Assembly (NCBI GenBank): GCA_903826205.1
Contig: CAIKDP010000361.1
Coordinates: 1-33,990, forward strand
DNA length: 33,990 nt
Reading direction: 5' to 3'
From: Akkermansiaceae bacterium
Lineage (GTDB): Bacteria > Verrucomicrobiota > Verrucomicrobiia > Verrucomicrobiales > Akkermansiaceae
Positions 1-7,117 of this stretch are shown piece after piece; position 1 is the first letter of the stretch; every line of letters starts with the position of its first letter. The notes under the pieces are model-generated. The model was not told where the DNA came from and ran no database searches. It worked only from the letters and a program-made list of their open reading frames with translations. Made by a program: the position numbers and the translations under genes.

Positions 1-1770
1 GCCGCCAAATTCGGAGCCGTCCGGAGCCGCCTCGGTTCCCATCAACTCCATTCCATCATGGCGTGCCAACCACGCGGCGGTGAGCCAGGCAGTTGCACGC
101 ATGTGGTTAGACTGCGTGGCATCGGCCCCGGCGTTGAGAGCCGCAACATATTTCTCCAACACCTTGTCGTAGGGTGGCTTCAAGTAGCGGGCAGCTTCGG
201 CGTAGCGATCCTCCCGGACAAGCCGGCGTCCTAGCAGGTAGGCCAGGCGTGGGGGAGCAGCCTTGGTGCCCTTGGTGTGAGCGTCGACATACGCCTTCAA
301 TTCATCCGCGGTGAGCACGCGCTCGGCCACGTAGGCCGCATCCGTCCACAGTCCGCCTATGAGGAACGTGTCCAACGCCTGGACAAATTCATCGCGCGCG
401 AGACGGATGAGTCCGAAGTCGCCGCTGGCCGACATTGGAAATGCGAAACTTTCCCCAGACGCTTCGTCAGCCGATTCGTTGGTCTCACTTTCGGCAGCGT
501 CTGGGACACTGGGTTTGACGAGTGCTTGCCACGCTAGCTGCATGCTCCTGGCGGCTTCGTTGAGTTGGCCGGCACGCCGTTGCAGCTTGGCACGCAACCA
601 GTTGGTAGTGGGCGTGTCGCCCTTGGCCAATTCCAGCCAATGTGCCGCCTGCTTGTAGTCCGCAATGGTGTAAGCGATCCACCCGAGATATTCCGCGTCT
701 TCGACAGGGCCTATCTTCGATTCTTTGATCACCGCAAGCCAGCGGGCACAACGTGAGGCGGGCTGCGTATCGCCGCTCTGCCACATGGGATCACCCGCCG
801 CCGCCAGAATGTGCGCAGAGACCAAGCGCCGCAGCAACGGATCGGCCGCCGCAGTCTTCAAGCCAACCTGGGCCTTCTTCTCCGCTGCGCGTTTCTGTTG
901 GTCGTTCCACGCCTGCCGTTCCTCCAACTCCGGGCCGTAATTGAGCATGCCATCGACCGGGGTGCGGTCAGGGATCAAAGCCTTGAGCGAGATGATGGCG
1001 CTCGCGTCGCCAAGCGCCAATTGGGTGAGATAAAGTGGTGCGGCTTTCGCCGGGTGATCCTGTTTCCACTCGCAGCGACCTTCCCAGCCATAGCTATCGT
1101 CGGCCATGCCTAACGAATCCGCAAAGCCGTCCCTGGCCAAGGCACGGGTCTTTTGAAACCATGCCACCGCCGCCGGATAGTCCCCGTTCTTCATGGCGGT
1201 TTTTCCCAGCATGAATGCAGCCCAGACGCTGCGGTAGTGGCGTTCTCCGGCAGGCCGGTTCAGCAAGGCCTCCCATGCCGTGCGGGCGTCGTCCCAACGC
1301 GCCTTTCCTAACCGATAGGCAAACGCCCCGCGATGGTAATCCGCAAACTCCGAAGCGAATTCCTCGGGCAGGGCGGCGCTTTGCTTGTCGTCGGTTACCG
1401 TGATGAGCTCCCGCGCCGTCGTGTGCTGCGCCGTCGCCTTGGCAGGGTCGGCGGGTTTGATTCGCGCCTCATTCAAAGCCGCGGCGAAGTCCTTGAGATC
1501 CGCATCCTGAAGGCTAAGCGCCTCCGGCACCTTGGTGAGGTGGAGTTGTGCGGGCGGATGGAAGTCCATCGCCAAGCGCGTGACCTCACGTTCCCAATAA
1601 AACTCAGGCGATGCCTGGATTCGCTCTTCGCTGCGGGAAAGGTACTCCCGTGGGCCGAAAAAACCTGTGGCAAAGCAAGTGCCGCCAGTGGTTAGCGATG
1701 CCAGAAGCAATCTAATGAGGCAGGTGGTGGATGCGCGTGACCTGCCAGCGTGGAGTTGTGATCCTATCAT
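1..1770 (-). CDS. TPR-like secreted protein, partial (3' end outside window)
   Basis: A minus-strand frame is open from the window edge to an ATG at 1770. I translated it by hand; no stop appears in the stretches checked. The N-terminus has a basic start followed by a hydrophobic stretch (LIRLLLASLTTGG...), which suggests a signal peptide. The body is rich in Ala, Trp and Tyr with helical repeats of TPR type, for example around 1140-1320 (KNGDYPAAVAWFQKTRA). No catalytic motif is visible, so the likely role is scaffolding or protein binding in the periplasm. The ATG lies 59 bases inside the preceding DUF3142 gene. A TTG at 1710, or an ATT overlapping that gene's stop, are other possible starts. 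The overlap implies translational coupling. The frame is confident; the exact family and start are not. Confidence 0.7.
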   Translation of the reverse strand, partial: MIGSQLHAGRSRASTTCLIRLLLASLTTGGTCFATGFFGPREYLSRSEERIQASPEFYWEREVTRLAMDFHPPAQLHLTKVPEALSLQDADLKDFAAALNEARIKPADPAKATAQHTTARELITVTDDKQSAALPEEFASEFADYHRGAFAYRLGKARWDDARTAWEALLNRPAGERHYRSVWAAFMLGKTAMKNGDYPAAVAWFQKTRALARDGFADSLGMADDSYGWEGRCEWKQDHPAKAAPLYLTQLALGDASAIISLKALIPDRTPVDGMLNYGPELEERQAWNDQQKRAAEKKAQVGLKTAAADPLLRRLVSAHILAAAGDPMWQSGDTQPASRCARWLAVIKESKIGPVEDAEYLGWIAYTIADYKQAAHWLELAKGDTPTTNWLRAKLQRRAGQLNEAARSMQLAWQALVKPSVPDAAESETNESADEASGESFAFPMSASGDFGLIRLARDEFVQALDTFLIGGLWTDAAYVAERVLTADELKAYVDAHTKGTKAAPPRLAYLLGRRLVREDRYAEAARYLKPPYDKVLEKYVAALNAGADATQSNHMRATAWLTAAWLARHDGMELMGTEAAPDGSEFGG

Positions 1771-2980
1771 AACGGAGCCAGCCTACACCCTGCGTGTCAC
1801 CAGGTGTCAACCGCAAACGATAAGCCGGCCTTGGCATGAAGACCGCCCGGCCCGCTTCCTCCTGCACCGTCCAACCGGGCAGCGCGTCGGACGCCACGAG
1901 TCCGGCCTCATCCCAGGTGACGACGACCGAAACATCTAACGAATCATCCGCCTCGCCGGTATTGGCAAGGGCGAAATCGACCGGATTTCCCCCTTGGGTG
2001 ACAACCTCGATATGATGCCGCGGCATGCGTCCTGCCATCACTGCCGCAAGCGTTGGCCAACGCCAGTTGCGAACGTCGCTTGCCACCGGAATCCGATACC
2101 ACAGCAACTCCTTCAACCCGCGCGGACGGAGCGTCTGCCATTCCTTGACGAGCGCGGCCAGTTCATCCGCGTCTGCGGAGAATTCCAGCACGCTTGTCAG
2201 ACCGGGCCACGACGGTTGCACGCCGTCCATTGCCACACCTAACAAATTACCCGCCGGATCATAGCCGGCCAGGCACCGATATGTGGGCAACGCCACGGCA
2301 AACGGGCGACCCAACCTCGCGGCTTTGGCAACCCATGATCGCGCCAATGCGGGATCGCAGAGTGCGGCGCGGCTGCTGTCTTTTGCGGGCGGAACGGAAT
2401 GCACCTGGAGCACGTATCCATCCGCCGCGCCAACCAACGCCACAAACTCCGGCTCATCCAACCACGCCGGCAGAGTGGTGATGACCAGTGGCATGGGGGA
2501 CACCGCCGGGCGCAATGCCTTCAGCCAGATCTGATAGCCCGCCAACTTTTTCTGGGCGCAATCGAAATCCAATTGAAACTCACTGACCCTCACCCCATGG
2601 GTCCGCGCCTCGGAGAGCAACGATTTCGCCACTTCAGTGATAGTCTGCGAGGGCGCGTCATCACTCGCGAACGGCCCCCCAAAGGGCGCAACGCGCAACG
2701 CGATGGCATATGGCTTTTTCGACGTTTGGAGGGCATTCCATGGAATGGACGCGCGGATGGTTTGCGGGGTGGCCCCATGCCATTGGATTTCCCCGCCGAG
2801 AATCACCAGGCCATCCATGATCCCCTCGGCCTGAGTCACGGCATCGACCACGGCAGGCGTCCACTCCCGCTGCCAAAGGTAACCGCGCTGGGCAAGCGGT
2901 TCCAACGGACGGGGTTGCCGCCGACGGCATCCGTTTAGAAACAGGGATGTCAACAGGCAGGCAAGCAGCGCCGCGATCAC
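1712..2980 (-). CDS. DUF3142 family protein, putative lipoprotein
   Basis: 422 residues from a GTG start. The N-terminus is a short hydrophobic segment ending in a cysteine (LFLNGC), which resembles a lipobox although Asn at -2 is not ideal. The rest matches my memory of DUF3142 proteins: a TIM-barrel-like domain of the glycosidase type with conserved stretches such as QLDFDCAQKKLAGY and VLQVHSV, followed by a C-terminal beta domain (about residues 320-420). The Asp-rich QLDFD strand end would sit where glycosidases place active-site acids, but no activity is established here. It overlaps the downstream TPR gene, so the two are probably cotranscribed and act together at the cell envelope. The function is unknown. 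Confidence 0.7.
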   Translation of the reverse strand: MIAALLACLLTSLFLNGCRRRQPRPLEPLAQRGYLWQREWTPAVVDAVTQAEGIMDGLVILGGEIQWHGATPQTIRASIPWNALQTSKKPYAIALRVAPFGGPFASDDAPSQTITEVAKSLLSEARTHGVRVSEFQLDFDCAQKKLAGYQIWLKALRPAVSPMPLVITTLPAWLDEPEFVALVGAADGYVLQVHSVPPAKDSSRAALCDPALARSWVAKAARLGRPFAVALPTYRCLAGYDPAGNLLGVAMDGVQPSWPGLTSVLEFSADADELAALVKEWQTLRPRGLKELLWYRIPVASDVRNWRWPTLAAVMAGRMPRHHIEVVTQGGNPVDFALANTGEADDSLDVSVVVTWDEAGLVASDALPGWTVQEEAGRAVFMPRPAYRLRLTPGDTQGVGWLRYDRITTPRWQVTRIHHLPH

Positions 2981-3212
2981 ATGGGTGGGTGCAAAACGTT
3001 GAATGATACGTCATGTCAGCGGATTTTGACATATCCTGCAACCCCCAAGCTGTCTGCGGCTGTTGGCGGTTGGCTGCGGCGCGGAAGCGCTGGATATGCG
3101 GGCGCTGTACCTTGCTCAGGAGATTGTCCGTTCGCTGCCCGATGATCTGCCGATGCCCGCGTTATCCAGCCCGTTTCCATTCAAGGATCATCGGCCTGCC
3201 GCCTTGTGCTTG

Positions 3213-4040
3213 TTAGAGGCAGAGCCGCCGGAACAGGAGATCGAGGGGCAGTTGCATGCCGATATAGAAGTCGCCGAAGTCGGCGTAGCGGGCGGAGACC
3301 TCGTCGAAGCGCATTTCATAGACGATGGCTTTGACGTCGCCGCTGTCCTTGGCGAGCAGGGTGACGCCCCATTCGTATTCATCGAGGCCGGTGGAACCGC
3401 TGATGACCTGGAGGATGCGGCCGGAATAAGTGCGACCGACCCGGGCGTGGCCGGCCATCAGGGCGCGGCGGGTCTCGAAATCCAGCGCATACCAATTGTC
3501 CCTGCCGCTGCGGCGTTTGGACATTGGATAGAAGCAGATGACCGGCCAGTCCGGCAGCGCCGGATAGAGGCGGAACTTGAGGTAATGGGCCATGCGGGCA
3601 TCGAATTCCTTGAGGGCGGTGGTGAATTCCGGGGAGCCGGCGGCGGGGCCCTTGTCGCCGCCGAGGGTTTCGGCGATGTATTGCTCGCGGGTGGGGGTGT
3701 ATTCGGACGCCTCGGTTTGGGAGAGATAGGAATAGACGGGGCTCAAAATTTCCGGGCCGAGCGAGAGGCTGAGTAGTTTTTCAAAGGCGTTGGCCACGTG
3801 CAAATCCGGGGTGAGCAGCATGAAGCCCAGATCGGCCTTGGGCGTGGCGATGGCAAAGCTCAGCAACTGGGTGTCCGGGGTGGCGCGGATTTCCTGCACC
3901 AACCCGGTGAGACGGGTCATGGCCTGGCGTTTTTCCTCGTCGCTGAAGAGCGACCACTGGGCGTGATCGACTTGATAGAAAAGGTGCATGACGTGCCAGC
4001 CTTCGCGAGGCACGAGTGGGGGCAGGGATGGCTCGGACAC
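3213..4040 (-). CDS. chdC: Chlorite dismutase-family coproheme decarboxylase (ChdC/HemQ)
   Basis: 275 residues from a GTG start, about the usual length for HemQ/ChdC. Members of this family decarboxylate coproheme III to heme b in the coproporphyrin-dependent pathway. The diagnostic segment YPMSKRR..DNWY is at 171-184; its first Tyr aligns with the catalytic tyrosine of Gram-positive ChdC. The probable proximal heme ligand is His198 in AGHARVGRTY, and GLDEYEWGVTLLAKD (218-232) is another family signature. There is no signal peptide, so it is cytoplasmic. It lacks the distal features of true chlorite dismutases and is better named ChdC. No other heme gene is nearby. The neighbour at 4066-5226 lies 25 bases upstream on the same strand. 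Confidence 0.9.
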   Translation of the reverse strand: MSEPSLPPLVPREGWHVMHLFYQVDHAQWSLFSDEEKRQAMTRLTGLVQEIRATPDTQLLSFAIATPKADLGFMLLTPDLHVANAFEKLLSLSLGPEILSPVYSYLSQTEASEYTPTREQYIAETLGGDKGPAAGSPEFTTALKEFDARMAHYLKFRLYPALPDWPVICFYPMSKRRSGRDNWYALDFETRRALMAGHARVGRTYSGRILQVISGSTGLDEYEWGVTLLAKDSGDVKAIVYEMRFDEVSARYADFGDFYIGMQLPLDLLFRRLCL

Positions 4041-4065
4041 GGGCTGGGTGCTGGGGGGTTAGAAG

Positions 4066-5226
4066 TCAGCGCTTCTCGGTGGAAATGGGTAATTCCAAAA
4101 GTGGTTGAAAGTCCTGCCTTGGGGCGTTGGCGGAGGGCGCCTCTAGCAGATGCAGCGTCCAAGGTTTGCTTTGGGCGGTGAGGTACACGGCATGCATGCT
4201 GACGTCTTCAAAGCCGTCGGTGGCCGGCAGGATCAGGGTGGTGTCGCCATCGACCTGACGGGTGATGGGATCGCCCACCGCCGTGCCGCGCTCGTTGTGC
4301 ACCAGCAGGCGGATCGCGCCCGGCCCGCCGCGCAGGGTGAGTTCGGTGACCGGGATGAGCACGACGCCGCGGCGGACGGTCTCCACCTGACCCATTTTAG
4401 TGACGGGAGCCCGCCAATAGGTCACGACCTTGGTCACCGTGAGGCGCTCCCCCTTGATGGGGAATATGATTTTACGGGTCTGGGTGGCTTGGTTGCGCAA
4501 GCGGCTGAGGCTGTTTTGATAGACCCAGAAGCCGCCCAGCAGCAACATCGAAACCAGTGAAATCAGGCCGAGGATCTCCATCTTGGTGAGACCGAGCTTG
4601 GGGCGCAGGGAGATCGGTTTGGCGTGGGGATTGATTCGGGGCGAGAACTCGTCGCGATCGCTCTCGGCCGCCGTGGCGGACACAAGCTCGGTGGCTGGCG
4701 CCTCGTCTGGCATGGAGACTTGCCGCACAGGTGACGCGGCGGATGCCGGCGCTGGCGGCCGGACTTGATAGGGGCGGGCGGAGTCGGCCGTGGGCAGCTC
4801 GCCGGCTTGGTGCCAATCGTCGAAGTTGTTGAAAGTGTCCTCCAATGCGTCGACTATTTTCAATGGGGAAGGAGTGGACTCGGGGTCGGCCGTAGCGGCG
4901 GTTGGCGGCGGAGTGGAGCTGCGGCGGCGGAGGTCGAGATGGGGATTTTGGCTGATTTTGCGCTGTGGGAGGGCGGGTACGCCGAGGACGGGCGTGGGCG
5001 CGTCGGCGGCTAGCGCGGGGAGAGGGGCGTCGGCAGGGGTTGGCGGCGCGCTGGGACGGGGGGGGAAGGCGGACAAGCGGGGAGCGGAAGGGAGGTCTGC
5101 CATGGCTTCGAGGGGCTCATCGAGGTCCCAGAGGTCCTGTTCCGTGGAGTTTTTGGCAAGGGTCTTCAAGTCCGGGCGGTGGCGCGGCGAAAGCGAGGAA
5201 CCTTCAGAGGAGGATCGGGAGGCCAT
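4066..5226 (-). CDS. Proline-rich single-pass membrane protein, unknown function
   Basis: 386 residues from the ATG at 5226. The open frame reaches 5328, but the added residues do not look like a signal and would enter the divergent promoter region. Residues 1 to about 210 are rich in Pro, Ser, Ala and Asp and look disordered. One membrane helix lies at about 217-240 (MEILGLISLVSMLLLGGFWVY). A 146-residue C-terminal domain with beta-strand character would then be periplasmic, and includes LTLRGGPGAIRLLVHNERG. The topology is N-in, with a long cytoplasmic tail. I do not recognise the family. The gene diverges from the ferredoxin gene and is followed by chdC. Confidence 0.75.
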   Translation of the reverse strand: MASRSSSEGSSLSPRHRPDLKTLAKNSTEQDLWDLDEPLEAMADLPSAPRLSAFPPRPSAPPTPADAPLPALAADAPTPVLGVPALPQRKISQNPHLDLRRRSSTPPPTAATADPESTPSPLKIVDALEDTFNNFDDWHQAGELPTADSARPYQVRPPAPASAASPVRQVSMPDEAPATELVSATAAESDRDEFSPRINPHAKPISLRPKLGLTKMEILGLISLVSMLLLGGFWVYQNSLSRLRNQATQTRKIIFPIKGERLTVTKVVTYWRAPVTKMGQVETVRRGVVLIPVTELTLRGGPGAIRLLVHNERGTAVGDPITRQVDGDTTLILPATDGFEDVSMHAVYLTAQSKPWTLHLLEAPSANAPRQDFQPLLELPISTEKR

Positions 5227-5376
5227 GGGGTTGACGTGGGGATGCTGGGGACGGCGGGAGTGCTTGGCCAGAATGAAACACGGAATTGCGCCGTTGACCT
5301 GAAAAAAATTCGGGAAAAAACCTTGCAAGTTCCGCGGTCAGGCTCCAAGCAGGTGGCGCAAACTCCTCGAACCACC

Positions 5377-5613
5377 ATGGCAGACAAAGAAGATAAGAAC
5401 AGCTCCAACGTTGCTGGAAAGTTTTATGTGGACAGTCAGTGCATTGATTGCGACCTGTGCCGCGAGACCGCTCCCAACAATTTTTCGCGTGCGGAAGACG
5501 AAGGATATTCCTACGTCCACAAGCAACCTGAGAACGACGAGGAAACCGCCCAGTGCCGCGAGGCGATGGAGGGTTGTCCGGTCGAGGCGATCGGCGACGA
5601 CGGAGACGCTTGA
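5377..5613 (+). CDS. Small ferredoxin, single Fe-S cluster
   Basis: 78 residues, starting at the ATG in ACCACCATGGCAG. The motif CIDCDLC near residue 22 and a distal CREAMEGCPVEAI near the C-terminus give the CxxCxxC...CP pattern of a monocluster ferredoxin. The protein is strongly acidic, as usual for a soluble electron carrier. Four cysteines of the pattern suggest [4Fe-4S], but a [3Fe-4S] form cannot be excluded. It begins a plus-strand run: the DUF721 gene starts 14 bases after its stop. No partner reductase is adjacent, so its electron donor and acceptor are unknown. Confidence 0.9.
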   Translation: MADKEDKNSSNVAGKFYVDSQCIDCDLCRETAPNNFSRAEDEGYSYVHKQPENDEETAQCREAMEGCPVEAIGDDGDA

Positions 5614-5627
5614 GCGCCGCCCGCGCG

Positions 5628-6008
5628 ATGAAACCGCCCGCCAACCTGCGCAGAATCCGAGAGGAAATTCTGGGTGAGTGGCGTGGCGGCGCGGAAGCGG
5701 ATGACCTCAATGCCGGCATTCACCTGCCCGGCGAATTTGTCGCGGCGATCCTGCGTGGTTTGGGCGCGACAGGTGCGGAAGATGGATTGGATGAAGAGGC
5801 GGTGCGGGCAGCTTGGAAGGAGCTGGCCGGCGACTTCATCGCCCGGCATGCCGAGCCTGTGTCGGTGAAGGGAGGGAATCTGGTGCTGCGCGTAACCCAA
5901 CCAGCCATGCGCTTTCATCTCGAGCAGATGAAGCCGTTGCTCCTCGAACGGATCCGCACCCAGCTTGGCGGCGAGCGCATCCGCTCCGTCAAATTCACCC
6001 ATGGCTAA
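5628..6008 (+). CDS. dciA: DUF721 / DciA-like protein
   Basis: 126 residues. The segment VRAAWKELAGDFIARHAEPVSVKGGNLVLRV followed by WxxxL-like spacing (MRFHLEQMKPLLLERI) is the DUF721 core. The W...G...A.H..P....G.L.V.V pattern is that of DciA, the widespread loader of the replicative helicase DnaB in bacteria lacking DnaC or DnaI. The name is a family-level inference. The start used is the ATG at 5628. An in-frame TTG at 5610 overlaps the ferredoxin stop codon and would couple translation. The HAD gene begins 11 bases downstream. Confidence 0.75.
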   Translation: MKPPANLRRIREEILGEWRGGAEADDLNAGIHLPGEFVAAILRGLGATGAEDGLDEEAVRAAWKELAGDFIARHAEPVSVKGGNLVLRVTQPAMRFHLEQMKPLLLERIRTQLGGERIRSVKFTHG

Positions 6009-6019
6009 GCCACCCCGCC

Positions 6020-6679
6020 ATGTTTCAAAATTTCATTTTCGACTGGTCCGGCACGCTGGTGGATGACCTCGGTCCGGTGATTGAGGCGACCAATGTGGTG
6101 TTGGGCCGATACGGACTTGCCCCGCTGGATCGGGAGGCCTTCCGCCGCCGCTTCCGCCTGCCCTACCGCGAGTTTTATGCCGAAGTGCTGCCTGCGGTGG
6201 CACTGGAGGAATTGGAAGGCCATTTCCGCCGCGCCTTTGCCGCCGCGCTGACGCCGGTCACGGTGCTGCCGCATGCCCGCGAAAAGTTGGAATGGTGCCG
6301 TGCCTTGGGGATGCGCGCGTTTGTCCTCACCTCGATGGATGCGGCCGCCTTTGAGCAACAATTGGAGGCATTTGGCTGGCGCCATCACTTCGAGGCGACC
6401 TATTCCGGGGTCCTCGACAAGCGCGAGGTGATTCATCAGATCCTGGCAACCCATCAATTGGATCCCCACCAGACCGCCTTCGTCGGCGATATGACTCACG
6501 ACGTGGAGACCGCCCGCCACGGCGGCATTTTTTCCATCGCGGTGCTCACCGGCTACAATCACGCGGAGGTGCTCGCCGCGGTCCGGCCGGATCTAACCGT
6601 GCCGGATCTCCGGGCGCTGCGAGAACTGTTAGATGAACGGCGTGGCATCCCGCGCCCGCACCCACCCACCCCCAGATGA
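6020..6679 (+). CDS. HAD-superfamily hydrolase with DWSGT motif I
   Basis: 219 residues, cytoplasmic. HAD motifs: motif I is DWSGT at 8-12, motif II is the Thr in VLTSMD, motif III is a Lys in VLDKREV, and motif IV is GDMTHDVETA. The helical cap lies between motifs I and II, as in phosphoglycolate phosphatase and beta-phosphoglucomutase relatives (subfamily IA). The second Asp of the usual DxDGT is Ser here. That Asp acts as the acid/base in phosphatases; phosphonatases have Ala at this place (DWAGT). The substrate is therefore uncertain and phosphatase activity should not be assumed. The stop codon overlaps the folB start (ATGA), so the two genes are translationally coupled. Confidence 0.85.
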   Translation: MFQNFIFDWSGTLVDDLGPVIEATNVVLGRYGLAPLDREAFRRRFRLPYREFYAEVLPAVALEELEGHFRRAFAAALTPVTVLPHAREKLEWCRALGMRAFVLTSMDAAAFEQQLEAFGWRHHFEATYSGVLDKREVIHQILATHQLDPHQTAFVGDMTHDVETARHGGIFSIAVLTGYNHAEVLAAVRPDLTVPDLRALRELLDERRGIPRPHPPTPR

Positions 6680-7032
6680 ACCCACCGGACACCATTGAAA
6701 TCCGCCGCCTCCGGGTGCTCACCCACATCGGTGTGCCGGAGGCGGAACGCGCCACCCCGCAAAGCGTGCTCATCACCCTGCTCCTGACGCCCAGCCAGGG
6801 GTTTGAGGGGCTGGCCGATGAGCTCGCCCGCACGCTGGATTATGGGGTGGTGGCCCAACAGGTGACGGCCTTGGCAGCCGCCCGCCCCCGCCACTTGCTG
6901 GAGACCCTGGCACTTGAAATCGCCGATGCCCTGCTGGCCGGACATCCGCTGAGACGGGTTGCCGTGACCATTGAAAAGCACATTCTGCCCGCGACCGAGT
7001 GCGTGGCGGTCCATCTTGAGCGCGGCCGTTGA
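6676..7032 (+). CDS. folB: Dihydroneopterin aldolase (FolB-type)
   Basis: 118 residues, the normal size for the T-fold enzyme of folate synthesis that cleaves 7,8-dihydroneopterin to 6-hydroxymethyl-dihydropterin and glycolaldehyde. Family features: IEIRRLRVLTHIGVPEAER near the N-terminus (the H.GV..ER-type strand), LDYGVVAQQV, HLLETLALEIADALL, whose LLE(T)LA.EIA pattern carries the pterin-binding Glu, and VAVTIEKH near the C-terminus. The Lys of EKH is a candidate for the catalytic lysine. It overlaps the HAD gene by four bases. Other folate genes are not in the window. FolX or a paralogue is possible but less likely. Confidence 0.85.
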   Translation: MNPPDTIEIRRLRVLTHIGVPEAERATPQSVLITLLLTPSQGFEGLADELARTLDYGVVAQQVTALAAARPRHLLETLALEIADALLAGHPLRRVAVTIEKHILPATECVAVHLERGR

Positions 7033-7117
7033 GGGCCAGCAGCCGTGGGCCGTGGATTTTCCGACTTTCTGGCTTTCCTTCTTTACTTCAGGAGCCGGTG
7101 GCGGTCTGTTTAGCGCG

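Noticed and set aside
3063-3776. Long plus-strand frame opposite chdC, with protein-like residues before 3213.
   Set aside because: Most of it is antisense to the well-supported chdC gene, and the composition (Gly, Ala, Glu, Val) is what antisense reading of high-GC codons gives. It needs a TTG start.
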